The notes beneath the pieces are model-generated. The model was not told where the DNA came from and searched no databases. It was given only the letters and a program-made list of their open reading frames with translations. Source: ZC4RG25 sp041687075 (lineage in GTDB: Bacteria > Pseudomonadota > Alphaproteobacteria > Rhizobiales > Hyphomicrobiaceae). From it: a stretch of DNA of 23,650 nt. The stretch lies in assembly GCA_041687075.1 (NCBI GenBank), contig JAWLCO010000055.1:1-23650 (forward strand). The letters run 5' to 3'. The position numbers and the translations under genes are program-made. Position 1 is the stretch's first letter; each line of letters opens with the position of its first letter. This document shows positions 7,524 to 15,959 of this stretch, in pieces.

Positions 7524-8711
7524 ATGGCGAACGAATCGAGAGATATCGTCATCGTAGGCGGCAGCGTCATCGGGTGTGCAACGGCCTACTATCTTGCACA
7601 GTCGGGCGCCTTGGACGGGCGCCGGATCATCATCGTCGAGAAGGACCCCACATTCGCGACGTGCAGCACCGCCCGGTCCGCCGGAGGCGTGCGCCAACAG
7701 TTCTCCACGCCGGAAAACATTGCGATGTCGCAAGCGATGCTCGATGTGCTCCGGCATCTTAAGGAGCGGTTCGGGCCGGATGCCGATGTCGGCTTCCGCG
7801 AGCAGGGATACCTCATCCTGGCATCGCAGGAGGGCGCGGACGTTCTCGCAGGCAATGTCGAAACCCAGCGCGCACATGGCGCCGATATTCACCTGCTCGA
7901 TGCGAACGCGCTGCGCACGCGCTTTCCCTGGCTTTCGACGGAAGGTGTCGCATGCGGCAGCTTCGGGGCGTCCGGCGAAGGCTGGCTCGACCCGGTGAGC
8001 CTGACGACGCTTTTCCGCACGGCGGCGCGGGCGGCAGGAGTCGAGTACGTTCATGATACCGTCACGGCCATGGAGGTGAGCGGACAGGCGGTCGAGACCG
8101 TGTCGCTGGCCAGCGGGCGGCGTCTGGCCTGCGGTGCCGTCGTCAATGCGGCCGGCCCCTCAGGCGGGATCGTCGCGGCCCTGGCTGGCATCCGGTTGCC
8201 GGTCGAGCCGCGCAAGCGGTACGTCTACGTCATCGACTGCAGGGACGCGCCCCAGGAGCTTCGCCAAGGTCCGCTGACCGCCGACTCGAGCGGCGTCTGG
8301 TTCCGCCCTGAAGGCCGGCTGTTCCTCACGGGCGTTTCGCCCGACGAGGAGAACGAGCCGCCGGCAGCCGACCTGGATGCGATCGACTACAGCGTGTTCG
8401 AGGAGGAGGTCTGGCCTCGGCTCGCGGCGCGGGTGCCGGTGTTCGAATCGGTGAAGGTCGTGAATGCCTGGGCGGGCTTCTACGACTACAATACGCTCGA
8501 TCAGAATGCGGTCATCGGCCCGCATCCGGAGGTCCGAAACTTCTATTTCGCCAATGGCTTCTCCGGGCACGGGCTCCAGCAGTCCGCCGCCGCCGGCCGT
8601 GCCGTTTCAGAGCTGATCGTGCATGGCGGCTTCCGTACACTCGATCTGACGCGGTTCGGCTATGAGCGGATCGCCGAAGGCCGTCCGCTGCGCGAACTCA
8701 ACGTGATCTGA
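7524..8711 (+). CDS. FAD-dependent oxidoreductase of the DAO superfamily (FOXRED1-like)
   Basis: The 395-residue protein begins with a dinucleotide-binding strand-turn-helix (DIVIVGGSVIGCATAYYLA, 7-25) and has the DAO signature RSAGGVRQQFS near 51-61. The C-terminal flavin motif NGFSGHGLQQS is near residue 350. This layout is that of glycine/sarcosine/dimethylglycine-type amine oxidases, and the C-terminal motif is typical of the FOXRED1-like branch. The substrate is unknown; an N-methyl amine or imino acid is likely from the family. GGTGGAG stands before the ATG. The pyridoxal kinase gene starts 10 bases after its stop, so the two are co-transcribed. The CoA-ester lyase gene is divergent, 156 bases away. 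Confidence 0.9.
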   Translation: MANESRDIVIVGGSVIGCATAYYLAQSGALDGRRIIIVEKDPTFATCSTARSAGGVRQQFSTPENIAMSQAMLDVLRHLKERFGPDADVGFREQGYLILASQEGADVLAGNVETQRAHGADIHLLDANALRTRFPWLSTEGVACGSFGASGEGWLDPVSLTTLFRTAARAAGVEYVHDTVTAMEVSGQAVETVSLASGRRLACGAVVNAAGPSGGIVAALAGIRLPVEPRKRYVYVIDCRDAPQELRQGPLTADSSGVWFRPEGRLFLTGVSPDEENEPPAADLDAIDYSVFEEEVWPRLAARVPVFESVKVVNAWAGFYDYNTLDQNAVIGPHPEVRNFYFANGFSGHGLQQSAAAGRAVSELIVHGGFRTLDLTRFGYERIAEGRPLRELNVI

Positions 8712-8721
8712 GCAAGGCTCC

Positions 8722-9555
8722 ATGGCCCGCGTCCTCGCCCTCTCCTCCCAGGTCGTGCGCGGGCACGTCGGCCTTTCGGCGATTGTCCCGGCGCTGCAGC
8801 GGCTTGGCCATGAGGTCTGGCCGCTACCCAGCATCATCCTGTCGAACCATGCAGGGCACCCGCACGCAGCCGGTATGCGGGTCGAGCCGGCGGTGCTGGA
8901 GCAGATGATCGATGCGCTCGAGCGGAACGGCTGGCTCGGCGAGGTGGATGCCGTGATCACAGGTTATCTGCCGAGTGCGGAACATGTGCGCATGGCCGCT
9001 GCCGTCGTGCGGCGGCTGAGAAGCGAGCGGGCCGTTACCTATCTGTGCGATCCGGTGCTCGGCGATGAACCGAAGGGGATTTACATCGATCCGCTTGCCG
9101 CAGCCGCGGTCCGCGATGAGCTGATTCCGTTGGCTGATGTGCTCACCCCGAACCGCTTCGAGCTTGGCTGGCTGACAGGCGAGGCCGCACATTCGTTCGA
9201 GGAACTGCGGGAGTCCGCCCGTGGACTGACGACCGAGGCCGTGCTCGTGACGTCGGCGGCTCGGCGGGGTTCGATGCTGGACAACCTGCTGATCGACGAA
9301 AATGGGGTGCAGCAGTGCTCCGTGCCCTATCACCCGGCCGTTCCGCATGGCACGGGAGATTTCTTTGCAGCCCTCGTCCTTGGGCATCAGCTCAACGGGG
9401 CAACTGTGGCGGTGGCAATGGCCCGGGCCGCGGCGGGCGTGGAGCAGGCGATCCGGGCAAGTGCCGGCCGCGACGAGCTGGCGCTGGTCGCTTCTCAGGA
9501 GGCCTGGGCCGCTGCCATGCCCATCGAGCTATCCGCGTGGGAGCCAGGTGAATGA
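8722..9555 (+). CDS. pdxY: Pyridoxal kinase
   Basis: This ribokinase-fold enzyme phosphorylates pyridoxal to pyridoxal 5'-phosphate in the salvage route. The 277 residues match the PdxY/PdxK family. An N-terminal SSQVVRGHVG segment (8-17) lines the pyridoxal site, and the DPVLGD and TPNRFEL motifs lie in the middle. HGTGDFFAAL carries the catalytic Asp213 and the anion-hole glycines. The gene follows the FAD oxidoreductase by 10 bases and is likely translated from the same message. This suggests a need for PLP linked to amine metabolism, but that link is inference. Confidence 0.93.
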   Translation: MARVLALSSQVVRGHVGLSAIVPALQRLGHEVWPLPSIILSNHAGHPHAAGMRVEPAVLEQMIDALERNGWLGEVDAVITGYLPSAEHVRMAAAVVRRLRSERAVTYLCDPVLGDEPKGIYIDPLAAAAVRDELIPLADVLTPNRFELGWLTGEAAHSFEELRESARGLTTEAVLVTSAARRGSMLDNLLIDENGVQQCSVPYHPAVPHGTGDFFAALVLGHQLNGATVAVAMARAAAGVEQAIRASAGRDELALVASQEAWAAAMPIELSAWEPGE

Positions 9556-9576
9556 TGCGGCACTTGAAGGAAAAGA

Positions 9577-9614
9577 CCGGCGCCCGTACACGTCGGGCAC
9601 TTCGAATGCGCCGG
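9577..9614. repeat. Inverted repeat between pdxY and the carbonic anhydrase gene
   Basis: CCGGCGC at 9577-9583 and GCGCCGG at 9608-9614 are perfect inverted copies. A smaller overlapping GCCCG/CGGGC pair lies inside. There is no T-run, so a standard terminator is unlikely. It may be a weak processing or attenuation hairpin. Confidence 0.35.
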
Positions 9615-9640
9615 AGATCTCATATTGAGGCCGACACCCC

Positions 9641-10279
9641 ATGAGCAACTTCCCAGAGCACCTGGCCGATCGGTTCCGGCGTTTCAAGTTTCGGCATTTC
9701 GCGCCGAACCTCGACCACTATGAGGAGCTGGCGACACACGGCCAGCACCCCGATGTCATGGTGGTGAGCTGTTGCGATAGCCGCGTCGATCCCGAGACGC
9801 TTTTCAGTGCCATGCCGGGCGAGTTGTTCGTCGTGCGCAACGTCGGCAACCTGGTGCCACCGTACGAGACGACGGGCCGATACCATGGCGTCAGCGCGGC
9901 CCTCGAATTTGCGGCGCTCAATCTGCGGGTGAAGCACATCGTTGTGCTGGGCCACTCGGGATGCGGCGGCATCAGCGCCTGTCTGGAGCAATCGGCTGCC
10001 CGGCAGTCGGAAGCGCAGTTCATTTCCAACTGGATGGCTATTCTTGACGACGCACGCGGTAAGGTGCTCGAAACCTGCGCAGGACGGAGCATTCCCGAGA
10101 TGCGCGTTGAGCTCGAGCGTGTCGGCATCAAGACATCTCTGAAGAACCTGCGCAGCTTTCCCTGCATCAAAAGTTTGGAAAGCAAGGGCCGGCTTCATCT
10201 GCACGGCGCCTATTTCGAGATCGCGAGCGGCCAACTGTCCGTTCTGAACGAAGGAACGGACGAGTTCGTCTCGATCTGA
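9641..10279 (+). CDS. Beta-class carbonic anhydrase
   Basis: The 212-residue enzyme interconverts CO2 and bicarbonate. Its zinc site is clear: CCDSR with Cys44, Asp46 and Arg48, then HSGCGG with His105 and Cys108. The Asp-Arg dyad of beta-carbonic anhydrases is present, and the length is normal for the bacterial enzyme. The ATG at 9641 is preceded by GAGG about 8 bases upstream. It follows pdxY after 85 bases containing an inverted repeat, so it may share that transcript or have its own. Bicarbonate supply for carboxylases, such as those of the ethylmalonyl-CoA pathway, would be a plausible role but is inferred. Confidence 0.95.
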   Translation: MSNFPEHLADRFRRFKFRHFAPNLDHYEELATHGQHPDVMVVSCCDSRVDPETLFSAMPGELFVVRNVGNLVPPYETTGRYHGVSAALEFAALNLRVKHIVVLGHSGCGGISACLEQSAARQSEAQFISNWMAILDDARGKVLETCAGRSIPEMRVELERVGIKTSLKNLRSFPCIKSLESKGRLHLHGAYFEIASGQLSVLNEGTDEFVSI

Positions 10280-10748
10280 AAAAGTCTGCAAAATAAATCA
10301 CATCTCGCTTTTGGGGAGAGGGCACGGCTCGCCGGCTCGATCCGCCAAGGCGTGCAATATGTCGCAGCGTCCTGACGAGTGGTGACTTTGCGGCTAGGCT
10401 CGTTCGGTGCGGCCCGAAATGCGTTAAGATTAGCTCATATTGTTCGGTCGCAATGCCCGGATGCAGTGTAGCATTATTACCAGCGGATCGAGGCTCTTGC
10501 CGGATCAATCGGGAAGGGGAGATGAGCATGGGACGCCATCATCGTTGGTCCGAAGCAAATTCTTCGCCCGGGCACCTCCTCAATACGGGCGTCAGCGGCC
10601 CGCAGGTGGCCGCGTGTCTGTTGGGACCTGTTCTGACAAACTGAGCGCAATAGTCCGGAAGGCGAGGGCAATTGGCTGACTTGCCTTGCGGCGGCATCCA
10701 TCAGCCCGGCAACAAGAAGCCGAGGCTGCGTGCATTGGTGGATCCGAG
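10280..10748. other. 469-base intergenic region with one small-ORF candidate
   Basis: No recognisable gene, tRNA, terminator or CRISPR was found. The stretch holds the possible small ORF at 10528-10644, listed separately. The HWE kinase frame is open from 10686, but that part lacks family features. The AT-richer segment around 10420-10445 could hold a promoter, but no convincing -35/-10 pair was seen. Confidence 0.4.
10528..10644 (+). CDS. Possible small protein of 38 residues upstream of the sensor kinase
   Basis: An ATG at 10528 follows the strong Shine-Dalgarno AAGGGGAG at a spacing of about 6 bases and opens a 38-codon frame ending in TGA. The predicted peptide has a basic start (MGRHHRW) and a mildly hydrophobic end. 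Another in-frame ATG at 10522 is too close to the Shine-Dalgarno. No family is recognised. The main support is the ribosome-binding site, so it may be chance. Confidence 0.25.
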   Translation: MGRHHRWSEANSSPGHLLNTGVSGPQVAACLLGPVLTN

Positions 10749-12584
10749 ATGAGGGATAGGGGCGATCCGATGCCAGGACTCGGACGGGACGTCGACGGTC
10801 TGCGCGACCGGCTGGCCTCAGCCGAGTCGGTGCCGGCCACGCGGCGGGCCGACCACGAGCCCTCGCTGGTAGCGTTCCGCCATTTCGTCGAGCACATGCA
10901 AGACGGCGCGCTCATGGTGGCGACTGACGGGGCCATTCATTACTGCAACGAAGCAATGGCCCGTCTGCTGGGACTGCCGATTGCGCGGATCATCGGCCGC
11001 GGTTTTGGCGAGCTCGTCACGGGCGATCCGACCCGGTTTCTTCAGCGGCTGCTTCATTCGGATGGCCGCACTGTTCAAATCGGCCTGCGTACGTTGTCCG
11101 GCACGACTGTCCCGGTGCAGATTTCGCGCACTGAGCCGCTCGCCATCGGCGGTCAGTCCCTTTACGGGCTGGTCGTAACCGACCTCAGCCGTCACGAGAT
11201 TCGCCTGCGCCACGAAGCTGTCGTTCAGGCTTCAAAAGATGCCATCTACGTGCTGTCGCCAAACCTGCAAATCGAAACGTGGAACCGTGGTGCAGAGGCC
11301 ATCTTCGGTTACGCTCCGGCCGAGATCATCGGCAGGTCCGAGCGCGACCTTTGCCCCCGCTCCGAGCTGGCCGCGCTGGATGACCTCGTGCGCCAGGTCC
11401 AGGAAACAGGCGCAGCGGTAACGGTGGATGCCACTCGCCGGCGCAAGGATGGCTCGAAAATTCGCGTCATCCTTTCGCTCACGCCCATTCGCGAGCTGGC
11501 CGGGCGGACGATCGGCTTCGCCGCTGTTGCCCATGATGTCACCGAGCGGGAACGGGCGGCCCGAGAGCTCAAGGAGGCCATGGCGCGAACGTCACTTGCC
11601 CTGGCTGCCGGCCGCATGGGCACCTATGAGTTGGATTTCTCGACCGAGCGTTGCACCTGGTCGGACCAGGTCTATGCGATCCACGGGCTCGACAAGGCGG
11701 CCTTCGAACCCACGCTCGAGAACAGTTTGGCGATCATTCACCCGGATGACTGTGAGCACCTTCTGCAAAGCGTGGAGGCGGCGAAGCGCAGCGGCTCATT
11801 GGAGACTGAGCTTCGGGTTCGCCACCAGGATGGGAGATACATCTGGATTCACAACCGCGGGCTGGTTCGCTACGATCCGCAGGGCAAGCCGCAGGCCATA
11901 TTCGGGGTCGTCGCCGATATCACGGAGCGCAAGGAGGCGGAGCGAAGGCAGCAGCTCCTGATTGGCGAGCTCAATCACCGCGTCAGAAACACGCTCGCCA
12001 CGGTGCAGGCCATTGCCAGCCAGACGCTCCGCAGGGCGAAAAGCCCCGAAGAATTCGTCCCGAGCTTCAGCGAGCGCATCCAGGCGCTATCCCGCGCGCA
12101 CACCTTGCTGACCAGAACGGCCTGGCAGGGTACGGAGCTCGATTCGCTCATACGCGAGCAGCTGATGCTGGGCAGCGCCGACCGCATCGCGTGCGAAGGT
12201 CCGCCGGTGGCGCTCGATCCGCAGACGGCACTGCAGCTCGCACTGGTGCTGCATGAGCTCGGCACGAACGCGCGCAAATATGGCTCGCTGTCCATGCCGC
12301 AGGGAACTGTCGCGGTGCGATGGTCGGTGGAACAGGCTGGAGAGAGCCGCGTGCTCCATCTCATCTGGACGGAGCGGGGCGGACCTCCCGTCACCCCGCC
12401 GGAGTCGACCGGCTTCGGCACACTACTGATCGAGCGGTCACTGCAGCAGGCGCAAGGCGGCACTTCGCAGATTTCGTTCGATCCCCCCGGCGTGACGTGC
12501 ACCATGCGCCTGCCACTCGCCCATCCGGAGGCAACGGCGAGCGCGGCCGGGCGGTCCCCGGCTGCACCGCAGTCAATGCGGTGA
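10749..12584 (+). CDS. HWE-family sensor histidine kinase with three PAS domains
   Basis: The protein has three successive PAS-type sensor units (about 40-150, 157-275 and 285-400), the last with the IHPDD motif of the PAS_3 type. An HWE kinase core follows: the phospho-acceptor His410 in LNHRVRNTL, the N-box HELGTNARKYG with His502 and Asn507, and WTERGG with Trp540 and Glu542. His502, Trp540 and Glu542 are the residues that name the HWE family. No transmembrane segment is visible, so it is probably cytosolic and senses an internal signal such as light, redox or a small molecule. No response regulator gene is nearby. The frame opens at 10686; I chose ATG 10749, but 10770 is equally possible. 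Confidence 0.92.
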   Translation: MRDRGDPMPGLGRDVDGLRDRLASAESVPATRRADHEPSLVAFRHFVEHMQDGALMVATDGAIHYCNEAMARLLGLPIARIIGRGFGELVTGDPTRFLQRLLHSDGRTVQIGLRTLSGTTVPVQISRTEPLAIGGQSLYGLVVTDLSRHEIRLRHEAVVQASKDAIYVLSPNLQIETWNRGAEAIFGYAPAEIIGRSERDLCPRSELAALDDLVRQVQETGAAVTVDATRRRKDGSKIRVILSLTPIRELAGRTIGFAAVAHDVTERERAARELKEAMARTSLALAAGRMGTYELDFSTERCTWSDQVYAIHGLDKAAFEPTLENSLAIIHPDDCEHLLQSVEAAKRSGSLETELRVRHQDGRYIWIHNRGLVRYDPQGKPQAIFGVVADITERKEAERRQQLLIGELNHRVRNTLATVQAIASQTLRRAKSPEEFVPSFSERIQALSRAHTLLTRTAWQGTELDSLIREQLMLGSADRIACEGPPVALDPQTALQLALVLHELGTNARKYGSLSMPQGTVAVRWSVEQAGESRVLHLIWTERGGPPVTPPESTGFGTLLIERSLQQAQGGTSQISFDPPGVTCTMRLPLAHPEATASAAGRSPAAPQSMR

Positions 12585-12610
12585 TCAGCCGGAAGAGACT
12601 TCGGCCGAAT

Positions 12611-12632
12611 CGGGATGGATTGGTCCGTCCCG
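12611..12632. terminator. Possible hairpin between convergent kinase and ETF-QO genes
   Basis: CGGGATGGA (12611-12619) pairs with TCCGTCCCG (12624-12632), 9 pairs with one wobble and a 4-base loop. No T-run follows on either strand. It lies in the 67-base gap between two convergent genes, where a terminator would be expected. Confidence 0.35.
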
Positions 12633-12651
12633 GCTGGCCCGCGTGCGACGC

Positions 12652-14334
12652 TTACATCCCAGGGTAATTCGGACCGCCACCGCCTTCGGGTGGCACCCAG
12701 TTGATGTTCTGGCTGGGGTCCTTGATATCGCACGTCTTGCAGTGGACGCAGTTCTGCGCGTTGATCTGGAACCGCGGCTTACCGCTTTCGTCCGTCACCA
12801 CTTCGTAAACTGCTGCGGGGCAGTAGCGCTGGGCCGGCTCGTCGTACTCCGGCAGATTGACCGCGATTGGAATGCTCGGGTCCTGCAGGACCAGATGCAC
12901 CGGCTGATCCTCCTCGTGATTGGTACCGGAGAAGGAGACGTTCGTCAGCTTGTCGAACGTCAGCACGCCGTCGGGTTTGGGGTACTCGATGGGTTTTGCG
13001 TTTGCGGCTTTCCTGAGTGTCGCGTGATCCGGCTTGCCATGGCGCATCGTGTAGCCGAGGCCGATGCCCGGCAGGATCGTATTCAACCACATGTCGACAC
13101 CACCGAGGGTGATGCCGGCAAAGGTGCCGAAGCGGGACCACATCGGCTTGACATTGCGCACCGGCCGCAGGTCGCGCGCAATCGGGCCCGTACGTACGGC
13201 ATTCTCGTAGACATCCAGCGTATCGTGCGCGCGGCCGTGCCTGAGAGCTTCCTTGACAGCGTCGGCGGCGTGCATGCCGGACAGAATGGCGTTGTGGCTG
13301 CCCTTGATGCGCGGCACGTTGACCATGCCCGCAGAGCAGCCCAGCAGCGCGCCGCCGGGGAACACGAGCTTCGGCAGCGATTGCCAGCCCCCCTCGGTAA
13401 TCGCGCGCGCGCCATAGCCGATGCGCTTGCCGCCTTCGAGGTGCGGCCGGATGCTGGGATGCGTCTTGAAGCGCTGGAACTCGTCGTAGGGCGAGAGATA
13501 GGGGTTCTCGTAGTTCAGGTGCACCACGAAGCCGACGGCAACCAGATTTTCCCCGTAGTGGTACAGGAATGATCCGCCGCCGGTGCGATTGTCGAGCGGC
13601 CAGCCGAAGGTATGCTGGACGAGGCCCGGCTGGTGCCGCTCGGGGCTCACTTCCCACAGCTCCTTGATACCGATGCCATACTTCTGCTGCTCTCGGCCCT
13701 CGCGCAGGTTGAAATCCTTGATGAGCTGCTTGGTCAGAGAGCCATGCGCGCCTTCTGCGATGAGCGTGTATTTGCCCCTCAGCTCCATGCCGCGGGTGAA
13801 GGTATCTTTCGGTTGCCCGTCCCGGCCGATGCCCATGTCGCCGGTCGCAACGCCGATAACGGCGCCGCGCTCGTCCTTCAGCACCTCCGTCGCGGCGAAG
13901 CCTGGATAGACCTCAACACCCAGCTCGGCCGCCTGCTCTCCCAGCCAGCGCACCAGGTTGCCAAGGCTGACGACATAGTTGCCGTGATTGTTCATCAGCG
14001 GCGGCATGAGGAAATTCGGCAGCTTCAGCTCGCCTGCGGGGCCGAGATAGAGGAAGCGGTCCTCGGTGACCGGGGTATTCACCGGCGCGCCCCGTTCTTT
14101 CCAGTCCGGGATCAGGGCGTCCAGGCCGACAGGATCGATGACGGCGCCCGACAGGATGTGAGCGCCGACGTCCGAGCCCTTTTCCAGCACGACCACCGAT
14201 ATGTCGTTGCCGTCTGCCAGCGCGAGCTCTTTCAGCCGGATGGCCGCGGCCAAGCCGGCAGGGCCGGCGCCCACGATCACCACGTCGAATTCCATTGCCT
14301 CGCGCGGCGGTAGCTGTTCTGGCTCGCGTGCCAT
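12652..14334 (-). CDS. Electron transfer flavoprotein-ubiquinone oxidoreductase (ETF-QO)
   Basis: The enzyme takes electrons from reduced ETF, coming from acyl-CoA and amine dehydrogenases, and passes them to ubiquinone at the inner membrane. The 560 residues match full-length ETF-QO. They show GAGPAG near 22-27, a KGSDVGAHILSG flavin motif (52-63), and C-terminal [4Fe-4S] ligands Cys505, Cys529, Cys532 and Cys535 with the typical CxxCxxC-DIKDPSQNI context. The ATG at 14334 has only a weak GGGGA upstream. It is convergent with the kinase gene and divergent from the uracil-DNA glycosylase gene. With complex II in the same window it is a second entry point to the quinone pool. Confidence 0.97.
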   Translation of the reverse strand: MAREPEQLPPREAMEFDVVIVGAGPAGLAAAIRLKELALADGNDISVVVLEKGSDVGAHILSGAVIDPVGLDALIPDWKERGAPVNTPVTEDRFLYLGPAGELKLPNFLMPPLMNNHGNYVVSLGNLVRWLGEQAAELGVEVYPGFAATEVLKDERGAVIGVATGDMGIGRDGQPKDTFTRGMELRGKYTLIAEGAHGSLTKQLIKDFNLREGREQQKYGIGIKELWEVSPERHQPGLVQHTFGWPLDNRTGGGSFLYHYGENLVAVGFVVHLNYENPYLSPYDEFQRFKTHPSIRPHLEGGKRIGYGARAITEGGWQSLPKLVFPGGALLGCSAGMVNVPRIKGSHNAILSGMHAADAVKEALRHGRAHDTLDVYENAVRTGPIARDLRPVRNVKPMWSRFGTFAGITLGGVDMWLNTILPGIGLGYTMRHGKPDHATLRKAANAKPIEYPKPDGVLTFDKLTNVSFSGTNHEEDQPVHLVLQDPSIPIAVNLPEYDEPAQRYCPAAVYEVVTDESGKPRFQINAQNCVHCKTCDIKDPSQNINWVPPEGGGGPNYPGM

Positions 14335-14476
14335 TATGAAAGTATCCCCGCAAGATCCCGTAACGGGCGCGATTACGGCCCCCGTTTGCCCGGCACGTCA
14401 AGGGCCGGCGCCATTTTCGATTGGCGCGTGCGACAAGAGCCCTCGCATTCATAACTGTTTGAACTAGATTGCAGCC

Positions 14477-15379
14477 ATGGAGCAACGCCCTGACCCCCGC
14501 CTGCTCGCGCTCCTCGCGTGGTATCGCGATATGGGCGTGACGGATTCTCTGACCGACGAGCCGCTGAACTGGTTCGCGCGGGGGGAAGAGGCTGCATTCG
14601 CGCCCGCACCCGAACCAGAAACCAAGCTTTTTGCGAGAGCTGATCGCGGCCAGCCTGCCCCCGATTTTGATCCGGAGGGCTTTCGCGCTCCTCAGCGAGC
14701 GCCGGCGGCCGTACCGGTGCGCAGCTTCGCGACCGTGCCGGCGACCGAGGCCGAGGGCTCGGCCAGAACGGCGGCACAATCCGCGAAGTCACTGGAGGAG
14801 CTGCGGGCGGCGCTCGAGAGATTCGAAGGATGCGCGCTGCGGGCGACGGCCAAGAACTTGTGCTTTTTCCGCGGCGCGCCGCATGGCCGCGTGATGATCA
14901 TCGGTGAAGCACCAGGCCGCGAGGAGGACCTCGAAGGCAAGCCGTTCGTGGGCCGCGCCGGGCAGCTTCTGGACCGCATGCTGGCTGCCATCGGGCTCGG
15001 CGAGGAGCAGGCGCACATCACCAACATCGTCTACTGGCGGCCGCCGGGAAACCGCACGCCGACGCCGCAGGAGGCGCTGGTCTGCCGGCCGTTTCTGTTG
15101 CGGCAGATCGAGCTGGCCCAGCCGGAGTTCCTGCTGCTGCTGGGTGGCGCCGCTGCCAAGCATGTGCTGGGCGTCACGGAAGGCATTCTGCGCATTCGGG
15201 GCAGGTGGCGCGAGGTGGAGATCGGCGGCCGCAAGATCCCGGCGATGGCGAGCCTGCACCCCGCCTATCTGCTCCGGACACCCGTATCGAAGCGGCTCGC
15301 CTGGCGCGACCTGCTCGCATTGCGCGCGCGGCTGGATGAGGGCAATCCGCCGGATGCAGCAGGAGGCGGAACGGCGTAG
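14477..15379 (+). CDS. Uracil-DNA glycosylase, family 4 type
   Basis: This DNA repair enzyme removes uracil from DNA. The core starts near residue 105, after a Pro/Ala-rich N-terminal extension of unknown use. Motif 1 is GEAPG (143-147), followed by the family 4 hallmark GKPFVGRAGQLLD. Motif 2 is HPAYLLR with His261. For the [4Fe-4S] cluster I see Cys119, Cys129 and Cys203, but the third canonical position, usually Cys before RPPGNR, is Trp187. Cluster binding may therefore differ from the archaeal and Thermus enzymes. The ATG at 14477 has no strong Shine-Dalgarno. The moaB gene starts 26 bases after its stop, suggesting one message. Confidence 0.9.
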   Translation: MEQRPDPRLLALLAWYRDMGVTDSLTDEPLNWFARGEEAAFAPAPEPETKLFARADRGQPAPDFDPEGFRAPQRAPAAVPVRSFATVPATEAEGSARTAAQSAKSLEELRAALERFEGCALRATAKNLCFFRGAPHGRVMIIGEAPGREEDLEGKPFVGRAGQLLDRMLAAIGLGEEQAHITNIVYWRPPGNRTPTPQEALVCRPFLLRQIELAQPEFLLLLGGAAAKHVLGVTEGILRIRGRWREVEIGGRKIPAMASLHPAYLLRTPVSKRLAWRDLLALRARLDEGNPPDAAGGGTA

Positions 15380-15405
15380 ATTGGCTGCAAAGGAGCTCTT
15401 CAGCC

Positions 15406-15954
15406 ATGGCCAGAATCGACGAATCCCGCCCGTTCATTCCCGTATCCATTGCGGTGCTTACGGTCTCGGACACGCGCGAGCTCTCCGAGGACAAGTCCGG
15501 CGGCACGCTCGTAGAGATGATCGAAAAGGCCGGTCACAAGCTCGCGGACCGGGCCATCGTGAAGGACGACGTTGCGCAGATCCGCGCCCGGGTGCAGGGG
15601 TGGATCGCCGATCCTGAGATCGACGTGGTGATCACCACTGGCGGCACCGGCTTCACGGGCCGGGATGTCACGCCGGAAGCGGTCAAGCCGCTTTTCGAGA
15701 AGGAGATCGACGGCTTCTCGACCGTGTTTCACATGATCTCATTCCAGAAAGTGGCGACCTCGACGATACAGTCCCGCGCCTGTGCCGGATTGGCGGGGGA
15801 AACTTACATCTTTTGCCTGCCGGGCTCGCCGGGCGCCTGCCGCGATGCGTGGAGCGGCATCCTGCAGTACCAGCTCGACAACCGGCACAGGCCCTGCAAC
15901 TTCGTCGAGATCATGCCGCGGCTCGGCGAGCATCGGAGCAAGGCGGGCGTCTGA
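15406..15954 (+). CDS. moaB: Molybdenum cofactor biosynthesis protein MoaB
   Basis: MoaB/MogA-type proteins act at the molybdopterin adenylylation step of molybdenum cofactor synthesis. The 182-residue product contains LTVSDTR (18-24), the TTGGTGFTGRDVTPEAV motif (77-93) that binds molybdopterin, and CLPGSPGACRDAW (137-149). These are typical of the MoaB/MogA fold, and the longer C-terminus is usual in alphaproteobacterial MoaB. The ATG at 15406 has AAGGAG upstream. It follows the uracil-DNA glycosylase gene closely and converges with the next minus-strand gene, leaving 5 bases between the stops. Confidence 0.93.
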   Translation: MARIDESRPFIPVSIAVLTVSDTRELSEDKSGGTLVEMIEKAGHKLADRAIVKDDVAQIRARVQGWIADPEIDVVITTGGTGFTGRDVTPEAVKPLFEKEIDGFSTVFHMISFQKVATSTIQSRACAGLAGETYIFCLPGSPGACRDAWSGILQYQLDNRHRPCNFVEIMPRLGEHRSKAGV

Positions 15955-15959
15955 GCGCA

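Noticed and set aside
7368..8054. N-terminal extension of the CoA-ester lyase frame
   Set aside because: It overlaps the divergent oxidoreductase gene, and the ATG at 7367 has a good Shine-Dalgarno and the correct family start.
10167..10529. Minus-strand 120-codon frame after the carbonic anhydrase gene
   Set aside because: The Arg/Ser-rich composition, lack of motifs and overlap with the carbonic anhydrase end indicate a chance frame.
12643..13572. Plus-strand 309-codon frame across ETF-QO
   Set aside because: It is antisense to a full-length ETF-QO with all cluster cysteines and carries no recognisable domain.
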